This document shows positions 8,077 through 17,458 of a DNA stretch of 64,000 bases, piece after piece. Location of the stretch: contig CAKUZW010000008.1 in NCBI GenBank assembly GCA_934718135.1, positions 36,895 through 100,894 on the forward strand, in the 5' to 3' direction. Positions within the stretch are counted from its first letter, which is position 1; every line of letters starts with the position of its first letter. A program made the translations under genes and the position numbers. Origin of the DNA: an uncultured Candidatus Melainabacteria bacterium (lineage in GTDB: Bacteria; Cyanobacteriota; Vampirovibrionia; Gastranaerophilales; Gastranaerophilaceae). A model generated the notes under the pieces. That model worked only from the letters and a program-made list of their open reading frames with translations. It was not told the origin of the DNA and searched no databases.

Positions 8077-9366
8077 CTATTCATTTAGAGGGATTTTGGG
8101 GCCGCGGAGCTTTTTATATAGGGCTTTTGCTTCATTTGAAACTGTTTCTCCTGATACAATTTTTGCAAAAAACTCTGCAATAAATTCTCCCGTACCATGA
8201 GTTGCATATTCTGAAATACTGCCTGCTATTTCCATGTTTTCCTTATTATCAACCCAATCCTTTAACTCTTTAGGATATTTAGAATAGTCAAAATCAAATT
8301 TATCTGTTGTTAAACAACGAGGTTTCATATCTTGTATATGACCAAGTTCGTGGTAAATAGTGGAGAATGGACTCCCTGCATTCATATCAAAATCAAGTTT
8401 TATGCTATCTTTAGTATTTTTTATAATTTTTTTTATGATTAAACGTTGTTCTTCTGTTGACATTTGTTTAATTTGTTCGATATCTGTTGGTATATTGAGT
8501 TCACTACAAATACTTTTATTCTCTTCTTTACTTAAAAATTTTTTTATATATTTTAATGGTCTATTTATAGAATTTACTGCTTCAATTGCGTTATTTACAG
8601 AATTAAACAACGAAAGTTTTTGTTTATATGTAGTATATTTCCCTGATTTAAACTTAATAACTTCTTGAATAAATGGTTCAATAGCCTCTTTTTCAAAAAG
8701 GGAACTATATTTATAATCCCATTTATTAGTATCCCAATCTACCAAGAAAACGGTGTTTGAAGTTTCTAAATTAAAGAAACAGTGGTTAATCGTATTATCA
8801 ATATTACTATAAATATTCTTGTTTAAGACAAATAGTCCGCTATTTTCTCCTTCAGTTACGACACCTGCTTTAATTGTTCCAGCTTCTCGATACTGAATCT
8901 TTTTAGGTAGTCTTATTTTGCCTTTAAGAAAATTTGAAGTATTTACTATGCCTTCGTTAATAAAATTAACAACATCGGTATCTTTTGCTTCAAAGCCTGA
9001 ATATTCTTCTATACCAAAAGTTTTCTTCCCGAATTCAATAGCTTCTTCCAGAGTTTTTGCTGGCGAAAAATCAATGTGTTCTGCAAGTTGTGTTGCTTTA
9101 GAATTCCGATATTTGGCAACTAATAGCCCTACAGAAATTAAAGTTGCTGCAGTTGCTATGGTTGCGGTTGCAATCCAAGGCCATTTAGATAACTTATTTT
9201 CTTTTTGTTCTTTATTCTTTATAGCATCCGATTTTACGAAGTTGTCTGATTGGGGTTTTGTATTAAGCTTCTCCTTGTGCTCCGCAATTTTGTTATCCGG
9301 TTGTTTAATATAATTAAAGGGTTTATAAATATTGCTATTTTGGAATTGTGATTGTAGGGAATCCAT
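8077..9366 (-). CDS. Membrane-anchored zincin-like metallopeptidase (HELGH), function unknown
   Basis: 429 residues. A Lys/Gln-rich N-terminus of about 60 residues is followed by one hydrophobic helix (WPWIATATIATAATLISVG) and a long soluble part. Near the C-terminus YHELGHIQD gives an HExxH zinc site, and about 50 residues later SEYATHGTGEFIAEFFA supplies a candidate third ligand Glu. The pattern HExGH ... S-x-YA ... E-F-x-AE-x-FA resembles the anthrax-lethal-factor-like and phage-associated zincins; substrate unknown. N-in topology would put the catalytic part outside the membrane. Start: the ATG at 9366 has GGAG six bases upstream; an ATG at 9378 would itself contain that GGAG. Convergent with the small gene 7690-8013. 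Confidence 0.72.
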   Translation of the reverse strand: MDSLQSQFQNSNIYKPFNYIKQPDNKIAEHKEKLNTKPQSDNFVKSDAIKNKEQKENKLSKWPWIATATIATAATLISVGLLVAKYRNSKATQLAEHIDFSPAKTLEEAIEFGKKTFGIEEYSGFEAKDTDVVNFINEGIVNTSNFLKGKIRLPKKIQYREAGTIKAGVVTEGENSGLFVLNKNIYSNIDNTINHCFFNLETSNTVFLVDWDTNKWDYKYSSLFEKEAIEPFIQEVIKFKSGKYTTYKQKLSLFNSVNNAIEAVNSINRPLKYIKKFLSKEENKSICSELNIPTDIEQIKQMSTEEQRLIIKKIIKNTKDSIKLDFDMNAGSPFSTIYHELGHIQDMKPRCLTTDKFDFDYSKYPKELKDWVDNKENMEIAGSISEYATHGTGEFIAEFFAKIVSGETVSNEAKALYKKLRGPKIPLNE

Positions 9367-9461
9367 TTTATACTCCATATTTTAATCTTTTTTAAGTTTC
9401 TAAATCTTTAATTTTGCTAATTAAGGTCTTTTATATTTACAAATTTTAAAATTTTAATAAA

Positions 9462-9489
9462 TTGCCCAAATTTTAATCCGCTTTATACT
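9462..9489 (+). promoter_or_regulatory. Promoter of the AlgX/AlgI-type operon, apparently leaderless
   Basis: TTGCCC (9462-9467), 16 bp spacer, TATACT (9484-9489). The expected start of transcription falls on or next to the ATG at 9497. Confidence 0.6.
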
Positions 9490-9496
9490 AATAGGT

Positions 9497-10840
9497 ATGA
9501 AAAATTTTAACATGCCTGCAATGATATTTTCAGTTTTAATTTTATGCACAACAAATTATGCATGGATATTTTCGGATGAGGATACATTTTCTGTAAATAT
9601 TCCTTTAATGTGTATTATATTTATTTTTTCATATATTATTTTTGTAAAACATAAAGAGTTGTTTAACTTTATCAAACAAACAAAAGTAATTAATTCTGTT
9701 TTTATAATTATTCTTTTTGTATTTTTATTCATCCCGATGAGCCACATAAGTTCAAGTCTATCTTCGGATTTTGAAGAAAGAAATTTGGCAAGATTTCCTA
9801 ATTTTCAAACTCCACAGCACAAATTTAATTACCATTTTGGTAAAGATTTTGAAAGCTGGTTCAACGATAGATTTTTTGGTCGAAATGAACTTATAATCAT
9901 TTATAACAATTTGAATTTGTTACTGTCAGGAGATTATGTAAAATTTTCCGATGTGCATTTTTATAAATCAACAGGGTGGATGTTTACAAACACAAACAGT
10001 TTTGGGTTCGTGAAATATAGTAAAAAAGATTTAGCTAGAATAATAAAAAGCGTTCAAAAGTTAAAAGAATTTTGCACTCAAAATAATATAAAACTATATA
10101 TTATGGTCGTTCCACAAAAGGAAATTGTTTATAGAGAATTTGATAAAAATAAATTCAAAACTCCTGATACTAATTTCAACAAAATAACAGAACAAGTTCT
10201 AAAAAGTCCTGTAGGTCAAGATATTATTTATCCTGAAAAAGAGTTTGAAGACGCAAAAAAACATGACTATGTGTTTTTTAAAACCGATGCTCATGCTACA
10301 GATTTTGGGGCTTACGAACTCTATAGAATATTTATGGACAAAGCTAAAAAAGATTTCCCTGATTTGGATATTGTAAAATTATCTGATTATAAAAAATCCC
10401 AAAACAACTTAACAAGATCCGGATTTGCAAGAGATGAGTTTGATGAAGGGCAGTATTATAATCGAACATTAATCTATTACCCAAAACTCTTGTCTACTAA
10501 ATATAATTTTTACGATTACAAATATATAGACAAGATTTCGGTTGAAGATGATTGGGGAACGCATCAACTTTTAACAAATCCTGTAGGAAAACATAAATTG
10601 TTTATCTTGGGAGACTCTTTTCAAGAGAATATGAGTTATTTTTTAGATACAAGTTTTTATAAAATAATGAAATATAGAGGTAATGATAAAGATTTCGACC
10701 CGCCAAGAAAATCAAATTTGGATATGAATGCATTTGCACCAATAATCCTAAAATTTAAACCGGATATAATGTTTGTTATTTTATATCAAGATAGTGCGGA
10801 TTGGTTAATTGACATGTATCCTGAAAGTGAGAAGAAATAA
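9497..10840 (+). CDS. AlgX/AlgJ-like SGNH-fold O-acetylation protein (DHHW family)
   Basis: 447 residues with three hydrophobic helices in the first 85 residues and an extracytoplasmic domain. KTDAHATDFGAYELY gives the Asp-x-His pair and LGDSFQENM the Ser-containing block, as in AlgJ/AlgX and related acetyltransferase-like SGNH proteins that place acetyl groups on exported polysaccharides. Its stop overlaps the start of the MBOAT gene by one base (TAATG), the classic pairing in which the MBOAT protein moves acetyl groups across the membrane for this partner. The acceptor glycan is unknown; no alginate or cellulose synthase lies nearby. Confidence 0.82.
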   Translation: MKNFNMPAMIFSVLILCTTNYAWIFSDEDTFSVNIPLMCIIFIFSYIIFVKHKELFNFIKQTKVINSVFIIILFVFLFIPMSHISSSLSSDFEERNLARFPNFQTPQHKFNYHFGKDFESWFNDRFFGRNELIIIYNNLNLLLSGDYVKFSDVHFYKSTGWMFTNTNSFGFVKYSKKDLARIIKSVQKLKEFCTQNNIKLYIMVVPQKEIVYREFDKNKFKTPDTNFNKITEQVLKSPVGQDIIYPEKEFEDAKKHDYVFFKTDAHATDFGAYELYRIFMDKAKKDFPDLDIVKLSDYKKSQNNLTRSGFARDEFDEGQYYNRTLIYYPKLLSTKYNFYDYKYIDKISVEDDWGTHQLLTNPVGKHKLFILGDSFQENMSYFLDTSFYKIMKYRGNDKDFDPPRKSNLDMNAFAPIILKFKPDIMFVILYQDSADWLIDMYPESEKK

Positions 10841-12240
10841 TGCTATTTAGTTCAATGACATTTATATTTGTATTTTTACCGATTCTTTTTATCATTTGTT
10901 TAAGCTTACCGCAAAAATACCATAATATTGTTTTGCTAATAGCAAGTATTATTTTCTATGCTTGGGGCGAACCAAGATTTCTGTTGGTAATGCTATCAAC
11001 AATTCTTATCAGTTATTTGGGTGCAATTCTCATTGATAAATATCCTAAACACCGAAAAATTTTTCTTTGGCTTTCAGTTTGTGCAACATTAGGATTTTTG
11101 GTTTATTTCAAATATTTAAATTTCATAATCCTAAATATCAATAATATCTTCAAGAGTCATTTTGATGTGTTGAATATTATTTTGCCTTTGGGTATTTCTT
11201 TTTATACCTTTCAGGCTTTGTCTTATATTATTGATGTTTATAAAGGTGAAAGCCAAGCACAAAAAAGTCTGTACAAGTTGGCTTTATATATAACATTTTT
11301 CCCTCAATTGATTGCTGGGCCGATTATCAAATATCAAGATATTTGCGGACAAATTGACGAGAGAAAAATTACTTCTGAAAAAATAACCATAGGTGCAAAA
11401 CGTTTTGTTATTGGTTTAGCTAAAAAAATGTTGATTGCAAATATTTTAGGTTCTGTAGTTGATAAAATATTTATATTAGAACCTGTAAGTTTTTCATCAG
11501 GGATTGCTTGGTTTGGTGCGATAGCATATACAATGCAATTATACTATGATTTTAGTGCATATTCTGATATGGCAATCGGTTTAGGCTTGATTTTCGGGTT
11601 TGAATTCAAAGAAAACTTTAATTACCCTTGGTATTCTATTTCATTTTCTGAAGGGTGGAGAAAGTGGCATATATCCTTAACCAGTTGGTTCAAAAAATAT
11701 GTGTATTGCAATCTTCCATTCAAAGGCGGAAGATATCGCAGCATGCTAAAACTTCTTTTTGTCTTTTTCTTGACAGGACTCTGGCATGGGGCAAATTGGA
11801 CTTTTATTGTTTGGGGTGTTTTAAATGGACTTGTTATTGTATTTGAAAAACTTATAAGACTCAAAAATTTTGAACAAACACATCCTCAATTGTGGGCAAA
11901 AACACTTCAACGTATATATTTTATCTTCACTTTGGGAATTGCTCTTTCTATATTTAGGTCGGACAATTTGAGTTATTCATTAAAATACATTCAAAATATG
12001 CTTGGAATATTGAAACTAAATTCTTCAATCTATCCGGCTACATTTTTTATAGGGTGGATTGAAATTCTTGTATTTATTGTAGGTATAATATGCTGTACAC
12101 CGATTTTTAGAAATATGATTTATGTAAAAAATAATTATGCAAAAATAGCAATAAATGCATGGCTTGTATTTCTATTTATCTTATCCGTTTCTGCTATTGC
12201 TTCAGGAACATACAATCCGTTTATATATTTTAGGTTTTAA
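10840..12240 (+). CDS. MBOAT family membrane O-acyltransferase (AlgI/DltB/PatA type)
   Basis: 466 residues, about ten membrane helices. The MBOAT signature is clear: EGWRKWHISLTSWFKKYVY and later FLTGLWHGANWTFIVWG with the catalytic His. It should move acetyl or acyl groups to the outer face of the membrane for the AlgX/AlgJ-like protein encoded immediately upstream (one-base overlap). Ending at 12240, it is followed by about 90 bp and yidC. Family certain, substrate not. Confidence 0.92.
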   Translation: MLFSSMTFIFVFLPILFIICLSLPQKYHNIVLLIASIIFYAWGEPRFLLVMLSTILISYLGAILIDKYPKHRKIFLWLSVCATLGFLVYFKYLNFIILNINNIFKSHFDVLNIILPLGISFYTFQALSYIIDVYKGESQAQKSLYKLALYITFFPQLIAGPIIKYQDICGQIDERKITSEKITIGAKRFVIGLAKKMLIANILGSVVDKIFILEPVSFSSGIAWFGAIAYTMQLYYDFSAYSDMAIGLGLIFGFEFKENFNYPWYSISFSEGWRKWHISLTSWFKKYVYCNLPFKGGRYRSMLKLLFVFFLTGLWHGANWTFIVWGVLNGLVIVFEKLIRLKNFEQTHPQLWAKTLQRIYFIFTLGIALSIFRSDNLSYSLKYIQNMLGILKLNSSIYPATFFIGWIEILVFIVGIICCTPIFRNMIYVKNNYAKIAINAWLVFLFILSVSAIASGTYNPFIYFRF

Positions 12241-12328
12241 TTTAACTTGCTTAATAGTTTTGCCTATGCTAAGATTAAGTAGTCTGAATTTACAGATTTG
12301 TTATTAAGTTAGATGAGGGATAGAAAAA

Positions 12329-13408
12329 GTGGATTTTATTTCATTAACTATAAAATTTTTAAGCTTGTTAGCTCATTTTGTAGGAAATTACGGTTTAGCA
12401 ATTATTCTTTTAACAATCATTGTTAGAGGAGCAATGTGGCATTTGAACGTTCAACAACAACGTTCTATGAAGATGATGCAATCTCTTCAACCAAAAATGA
12501 AAGCTATACAAGACAGATATCAAAGCAATCCGCAAATGATGCAACAAAAAATGATGGAGTTCTACAAAGAGCACAAATTCAATCCAATGGGCGGATGTTT
12601 GCCGTTACTTATTCAGATGCCTATTTTCATTTTGTTGTATTCAGCGTTAATTAGTCCTCAATTTATTCAAGTTGCAGGGGATCAACACTTCTTGTTCATC
12701 AAGAGTTTGGCAACAACAATGAGAGCAACTGCCGGAATTTCAAATGACGGAAAAATCGGAGCTGCTAAAGGTGATACTTTCTTATTAGGTAACACGGCTA
12801 CAATATATTTACCTGATGAAACACTTAAAAATGTTAAAGTTGATCCTAAAGCTCTTGAAATTCAAGGTGATTTAGAACCAGGAAAAGATGTTGATTTTGC
12901 AGTTAGTTTGAATGGCATTTCTAAGTTGAAATTCAGTCAACTTGCAAAAATTGAAAAAGCAGATTTAACGGTTACAAACAGCAATATTCGAGAAAATGAA
13001 ACAGTAACATTTACAAGAGATGGTGATTATTTGAGAGCGAGTGTTCCAACAGTTCCTGTGAACAAAACACTACACTGGGATGTTATTGTCTTAATTGTAC
13101 TATTTGCAGTAACAATGTTCATTTCTCAAAAAATAATGATGTCAATGAACAAAACAGATGCTGCTGACCCGACTCAACAAGCGTTACAAAAATCAATGGG
13201 AACGTTTATGCCATTGATGATTATTGCAACATTTGTGATAATCCCAATTCCTGCAGGTGTATTGTTATATTTGATTACAAGCAATATTATCCAAATTGCA
13301 CAAACAGTTATTATCAATAAACAAATTGATGAAGAACAAGCAAAAAAGAAAGAAGCAGTTGGAGATGCAGAATTGAAAAATGCTAAAAAAGTTGACGAAA
13401 AGAAATAA
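12329..13408 (+). CDS. yidC: Membrane protein insertase YidC/Oxa1/Alb3, cyanobacterial type
   Basis: 359 residues, GTG start with GAGGGA upstream. It inserts and folds inner membrane proteins. There is no large N-terminal P1 domain as in proteobacteria: the first helix is followed at once by the core (IIVRGAMWHLNVQQQRSMKMM, with the conserved membrane-embedded Arg, and the cytosolic helical hairpin rich in Gln and Met). Between the second and third helices is a roughly 120-residue beta-rich periplasmic insertion ending in TLHWDVIVLIVLF. An insertion at that place with an IHWDI-type ending is known to me from cyanobacterial YidC. The C-terminus is Lys/Glu rich. A hairpin terminator follows. 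Confidence 0.94.
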   Translation: MDFISLTIKFLSLLAHFVGNYGLAIILLTIIVRGAMWHLNVQQQRSMKMMQSLQPKMKAIQDRYQSNPQMMQQKMMEFYKEHKFNPMGGCLPLLIQMPIFILLYSALISPQFIQVAGDQHFLFIKSLATTMRATAGISNDGKIGAAKGDTFLLGNTATIYLPDETLKNVKVDPKALEIQGDLEPGKDVDFAVSLNGISKLKFSQLAKIEKADLTVTNSNIRENETVTFTRDGDYLRASVPTVPVNKTLHWDVIVLIVLFAVTMFISQKIMMSMNKTDAADPTQQALQKSMGTFMPLMIIATFVIIPIPAGVLLYLITSNIIQIAQTVIINKQIDEEQAKKKEAVGDAELKNAKKVDEKK

Positions 13409-13429
13409 TTAAATAAACACGAGATATTA

Positions 13430-13468
13430 AAATGACTTCGAAATACTTAATCTTCGGAGTCATTTTTT
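13430..13468 (+). terminator. Terminator after yidC, abutting the queA -10 box
   Basis: AATGACTTCGAA pairs with TTCGGAGTCATT (one bulge), followed by TTTTTT. The T run leads directly into GTATAAT (-10 of queA at 13472-13477), so terminator and promoter are fused. Confidence 0.8.
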
Positions 13469-13496
13469 GTGTATAATTAAAGAAAAAGGAATAAGA

Positions 13497-14555
13497 ATGT
13501 ATATATCAGAATTTGATTATGAATTACCGGAAGAACTAATCGCTCAAATGCCTTCTGACAAAAGAGAAAATGCCAGAATGTTAGTGCTTGATAGAAAAAC
13601 TCACACAATTGAAGATAAACACTTTTTTGACATAGTTGATTATATAGATGAGAATTGTGTATTAGTTTTAAATAATACAAAAGTTTTGCCGGCTCGTCTT
13701 TATGGATACAAAGATACCGGTGCCAAAATTGAAGTATTTTTACTTAATAAAGTTGAAAATGACAATGAGGAAGGTACTTTTTGGTCTGCTCTTATCAAGC
13801 CTTCAAAAAGGGTAAAACCGGATACAATAATTAAAATTAGCGAAGAATTGAGCGTAAAACCTATAAAACGACTTGAAGAAGCAGGAGAATGGCTCGTTGA
13901 ACTTTTATATTCAGGGGATTTATTTGAAATTTTGCATCGTGTTGGAAATATTCCTCTTCCTCCTTATATTGAGAGAAAAATGCAATCAGATGAAATCAAA
14001 AAATTTGATATGGACAGATACCAAACAGTATATGCTAAAGATGAAGGTTCTGTTGCTGCTCCAACTGCAGGATTGCATTTTACTAAAGAAATTTTAGAAA
14101 AACTAAAAGCTAAAGGTGTCGAAATTATTTATGTAACTTTAAATGTTGGACTCGGGACATTCAGACCTGTGAAATGTGAAAATATTTTAGACCATAAAAT
14201 GCACTCTGAAACATTTGAAATAACTCAAGAAGCGGCAGATGCAATAAATAAAGCAAAAAATTCCGGTAAAAAAATTGTTGCAGTTGGGACAACTACCGTT
14301 CGAACTCTTGAAACCGCATATCGAAAATACGGTTGCATAAAGGCTTGTCATGACCATTCAGAGTTATTTATTTATCCACCATATGAATTTAAAGTTATTG
14401 ATAATTTGATAACTAATTTCCACTTGCCAAAATCAACATTATTGATGCTTGTTAGTGCTTTAGCTGGAAAAGATTTTATTTTTGAAGCATACAAAAAAGC
14501 TGTTCAAGAAAAATATCATTTCTTTAGTTATGGTGATTGCATGTTTATCCAATAA
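13497..14555 (+). CDS. queA: S-adenosylmethionine:tRNA ribosyltransferase-isomerase
   Basis: 352 residues, the penultimate enzyme of queuosine synthesis, transferring and rearranging the ribosyl part of SAM onto preQ1 in tRNA. Seen: FDYELPEELIAQMPSDKREN at the N-terminus, LNNTKVLPARLYG, SVAAPTAGLHFT, NVGLGTFRPV and VGTTTVRTLE, all family blocks. The ATG at 13497 is chosen because AAAGGAATAAG precedes it and the family starts here; an in-frame codon 30 bp upstream would lie too close to the -10 box. Intact. Confidence 0.95.
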   Translation: MYISEFDYELPEELIAQMPSDKRENARMLVLDRKTHTIEDKHFFDIVDYIDENCVLVLNNTKVLPARLYGYKDTGAKIEVFLLNKVENDNEEGTFWSALIKPSKRVKPDTIIKISEELSVKPIKRLEEAGEWLVELLYSGDLFEILHRVGNIPLPPYIERKMQSDEIKKFDMDRYQTVYAKDEGSVAAPTAGLHFTKEILEKLKAKGVEIIYVTLNVGLGTFRPVKCENILDHKMHSETFEITQEAADAINKAKNSGKKIVAVGTTTVRTLETAYRKYGCIKACHDHSELFIYPPYEFKVIDNLITNFHLPKSTLLMLVSALAGKDFIFEAYKKAVQEKYHFFSYGDCMFIQ

Positions 14556-14654
14556 AAATTGACAAATCTACTTCCGTCATTAAACCATGTGGAGGATACA
14601 TTAATTTCAACTATTGAGTAGAATAATAATGTATACGGGAGGTAGGTTGAGAGC

Positions 14655-15416
14655 ATGTTCTCAGAAATGATTCAAAGTTTATTAAATTCGGGTGGCAAAG
14701 CAGCAGCTATGCAGCGTACTGCTCAAATTAATAATTATGTAAAAAGTGTCGATAGGCAATTAAATCCTCAAAATCAAACTCAAGCAAGTTCGCTTGATAC
14801 AATTTATCCTCCGGGACAAAATAATGTTGAATCTTTTGAGAAAATCCTATCAGGTGCGACTCAATCTAATTTTGGTTCCTTATTACTAAATCCAAAATCG
14901 TTAAACGTAAATGGCAGCATTTATGATGATAGTGGAGATATTTCCGCAGATGGAATTACCAATTCTACATTACTAAATGCGATAAAAGAAGTTAATGACT
15001 CAAGAAGAGATTTTTCAAATAAAACATCTTTATATAGTGATAAATCACAGTTAATTAGTATGATAAACAAAGTTGCTCAAAAACATGGTGTTGATGAAAA
15101 ACTTGTACAAGCTGTAATTAAACAAGAATCAGGGTTTAATCCAAATGCAACATCTAGAACCGGAGCTAAAGGATTGATGCAATTGATGCCGTCAACAGCT
15201 AAAGCATTGGGGGTTAATGACCCATACAATGCTGCCCAAAATGTTGATGGTGGAGTAAGATATCTTAAATCAATGCTAAATAAATATCATGGAAATGTTA
15301 TTCTTGCTCTTGCTGCTTACAATGCCGGTCCCGGGGCAGTTGATAAGTATTCAGGGGTTCCACCATATAAAGAAACTCAAAATTATGTGAAAAATATACT
15401 ATCAAATTACTTGTAG
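14655..15416 (+). CDS. Lytic transglycosylase with C-terminal SLT domain
   Basis: 253 residues. The last 115 residues form a transglycosylase SLT domain: KQESGFNPNATS (catalytic Glu), GAKGLMQLMPSTA, ALAAYNAGPGAV and the ETQNYVKNIL end. The first 130 residues are polar and low in complexity (Asn, Gln, Ser rich), with no signal peptide or membrane segment, as in the CwlQ/YjbJ-type enzymes and some phage or secretion-associated lysozymes. It should cleave the glycan strand of peptidoglycan; how it leaves the cytoplasm is unclear. A GGGAGG motif lies 13 bases before the ATG. Confidence 0.88.
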   Translation: MFSEMIQSLLNSGGKAAAMQRTAQINNYVKSVDRQLNPQNQTQASSLDTIYPPGQNNVESFEKILSGATQSNFGSLLLNPKSLNVNGSIYDDSGDISADGITNSTLLNAIKEVNDSRRDFSNKTSLYSDKSQLISMINKVAQKHGVDEKLVQAVIKQESGFNPNATSRTGAKGLMQLMPSTAKALGVNDPYNAAQNVDGGVRYLKSMLNKYHGNVILALAAYNAGPGAVDKYSGVPPYKETQNYVKNILSNYL

Positions 15417-15420
15417 ATAG

Positions 15421-15540
15421 AGCACAAGTGAAATAAGTGTGTTGGACATCCTGAGGACACTCGAGCTTAAACTTTGTGGTGTGAGTTGTTCTGTTTAATG
15501 TGAGCGTGAAGTGCCCGAAGGAACTATAAACACTTGAAAA
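15421..15540 (+). ncRNA. Possible structured RNA downstream of the SLT gene
   Basis: A 120-base stretch between the SLT stop and a bidirectional terminator. By my count 50 of 120 bases are G or C, clearly richer than the surrounding non-coding DNA. Pairings: CAAGTG (15425-15430) with CACTTG (15531-15536) as a possible closing stem, and alternatively TGTTTA (15492-15497) with TAAACA (15527-15532) around a small hairpin with loop CGAA. It does not match the SRP RNA, 6S or riboswitch consensus features I can recall. It could be a 3'-UTR RNA or a relict of coding DNA. Confidence 0.3.
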
Positions 15541-15573
15541 TAGATTTTTCGATTATATTCAAAATAACGATAA

Positions 15574-15618
15574 AAAACGAGCGATAATTTTTATTTTATC
15601 GCTCGCTTTTTATTTTTG
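15574..15618. terminator. Bidirectional terminator between SLT gene and thrS
   Basis: GAGCGATAA pairs with TTATCGCTC; a T run follows on both strands. It serves the two convergent genes. Confidence 0.88.
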
Positions 15619-15627
15619 CTAAGTTTT

Positions 15628-17436
15628 CTATTTATTTTCTTTCAAACCTTTTGCAAAAGAGTCGTTAGCTCTTGTTTTGATTTCATCTTTAATAATATCA
15701 ATGAATTCATCAACCCTGAATGTGCCAACTTGACCAATTGCTCGAGCTCTAACAGCTACTGAGTTAGCTTCAATTTCTTTGTCCCCGATTACACAAACAT
15801 AAGGAATCTTTTTATCTTGAAGTGATTCTCTAATTTTGTAGTTCATGCTTTCTGATCTATCATCAAGATTTACTCGAATACCTGCATCACGCATTTTTCT
15901 GTAAACTTCTTCAGCAAAATCAATGTGTTTTTCATTTGAAATAGGAACGATGTTTACTTGAGTTGGAGCAAGCCAAGTTGGGAATGCTCCTGCGTAGTGT
16001 TCAATCAAAATACCGTGGAATCTTTCCATTGAACCAAAGATTACTCTGTGTAACATCAATGGAGTTTTCAATTGACCGTCTTTATCTTGATATTTAATAT
16101 CAAATCTTGCCGGCAAGTTGAAGTCTAACTGAATTGTAGCACATTGCCAAGTTCTGCCGATAGCATCTTTGATTTTGAAGTCAATTTTAGGTCCGTAGAA
16201 TGCACCATCACCTTCGTTGATGTCATATTTCATTCCACGTCTATCCATAGCTTCTTTCAGACCTGCTTCAGCTTTGTCCCAGTTTTCGATTTCTCCAATG
16301 AAACTTTCAGGTCTTGTAGATAATTCAACTTCAAATTTCATATTGAAGATTGCAAGAGTATCTGCTACAAAGTCAATAATTCTGTTGATTTCATCAACTA
16401 ATTGTTCCGGAGTACAGAAGATGTGAGCATCATCTTGAGTGAATCCTTGAACACGAGTTAATCCTGACAACGCACCTGATTTTTCTTTTCTATAAACGGT
16501 ACCAAGTTCAGCCATTCTTAGCGGCAATGAACGGTATGAATATCTGTTTGCTTGATAAATCAAAATGTGGAATGGGCAGTTCATTGGTTTCAAGATAAAT
16601 TGTTCATCTGAATCATTATCTTTTTGAATAAAGAACATGTTTTCTCTGTAGTGGTCTGCGTGACCTGAGATTTCCCATAATTTTGATTTTGCGATGTGTG
16701 GAGTGTTAACGATTACATAACCACGTTTTCTGTGTTCTTCTCTCCAGTAGTTTTCAATTTCTTCTCTTACGATAGCCAAATTTGGATGCCACAAAACAAG
16801 TCCTCCGCCTAATTCTTCTCTTGTTGAGAATAGGTCAAGTTTTGTTCCTAATTTTCTGTGGTCACGTTTTTCAGCTTCTTCCAAGAATGTTAAATAAGCT
16901 TGCAAATCTTCTTTATTCCAGTATGCAGTAGCATAAATTCTTTGAAGCATTTTATTCTTTTCATTGCCTCTCCAGTATGCACCTGCAACTTTTAACAATT
17001 TGAAGGCATTTGCTTTAATATATGATGTATTTGGAAGGTGTGGACCTGCACATAGGTCGTTAAATAAAGCATTTCCGTTTTTGTCTTTTGTGATGTACAA
17101 AGTTGGGTTGTCGTTTCTGTGTTCTTCAAGAAGTTCTGCTTTGTAGATTTCACCTTCTTTTTTGAATTCTTCAATTTGTTTGTCAACATCAGGAATTACA
17201 TATTTTTCAAATGTAAGATTTTGTTTGATGATTTCTTTCATTTTTTCTTCGATTTTAGCCAAATCTTCATGAGTGAAAGCATGACCATCGGTTAAATCAA
17301 AGTCGTAGTAAAAACCATCAGCGGTTGCCGGTCCTATTGCTAACTTTGCAGATGGAAACAGGCTCTGAACGGCTTGTGCCATGATGTGTGATGTTGAGTG
17401 TCTTAAAATAGACAAAGTTTCGTTGTTCTTTTCCAT
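15628..17436 (-). CDS. thrS: Threonyl-tRNA synthetase (lacks the N-terminal TGS domain)
   Basis: 602 residues. It charges tRNA-Thr. Starting directly with the editing/N2 region (HSTSHIMAQAVQSLFP with the HxxxH motif), it lacks the 60-residue N-terminal TGS domain of the 640-residue enzymes. The class II core is complete: the zinc Cys in MNCPFHILI, DDAHIFC, and LMLHRVIFGSMERF near motif 3, then the anticodon domain ending in TRANDSFAKG. A long hairpin lies in its leader just before the ribosome binding site, and a strong promoter lies upstream of that. The missing TGS domain is seen in several lineages, so the enzyme is likely functional. Confidence 0.95.
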   Translation of the reverse strand: MEKNNETLSILRHSTSHIMAQAVQSLFPSAKLAIGPATADGFYYDFDLTDGHAFTHEDLAKIEEKMKEIIKQNLTFEKYVIPDVDKQIEEFKKEGEIYKAELLEEHRNDNPTLYITKDKNGNALFNDLCAGPHLPNTSYIKANAFKLLKVAGAYWRGNEKNKMLQRIYATAYWNKEDLQAYLTFLEEAEKRDHRKLGTKLDLFSTREELGGGLVLWHPNLAIVREEIENYWREEHRKRGYVIVNTPHIAKSKLWEISGHADHYRENMFFIQKDNDSDEQFILKPMNCPFHILIYQANRYSYRSLPLRMAELGTVYRKEKSGALSGLTRVQGFTQDDAHIFCTPEQLVDEINRIIDFVADTLAIFNMKFEVELSTRPESFIGEIENWDKAEAGLKEAMDRRGMKYDINEGDGAFYGPKIDFKIKDAIGRTWQCATIQLDFNLPARFDIKYQDKDGQLKTPLMLHRVIFGSMERFHGILIEHYAGAFPTWLAPTQVNIVPISNEKHIDFAEEVYRKMRDAGIRVNLDDRSESMNYKIRESLQDKKIPYVCVIGDKEIEANSVAVRARAIGQVGTFRVDEFIDIIKDEIKTRANDSFAKGLKENK

Positions 17437-17458
17437 TTTCTTCTTTCTATCCTTTTAG

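Noticed and set aside
15421..15540. Small SRP RNA or 6S RNA as identity of the RNA candidate
   Set aside because: There is a CCGAAGGAAC string and stems, but the conserved SRP AGCAG loop side and the 6S central bubble features are missing.
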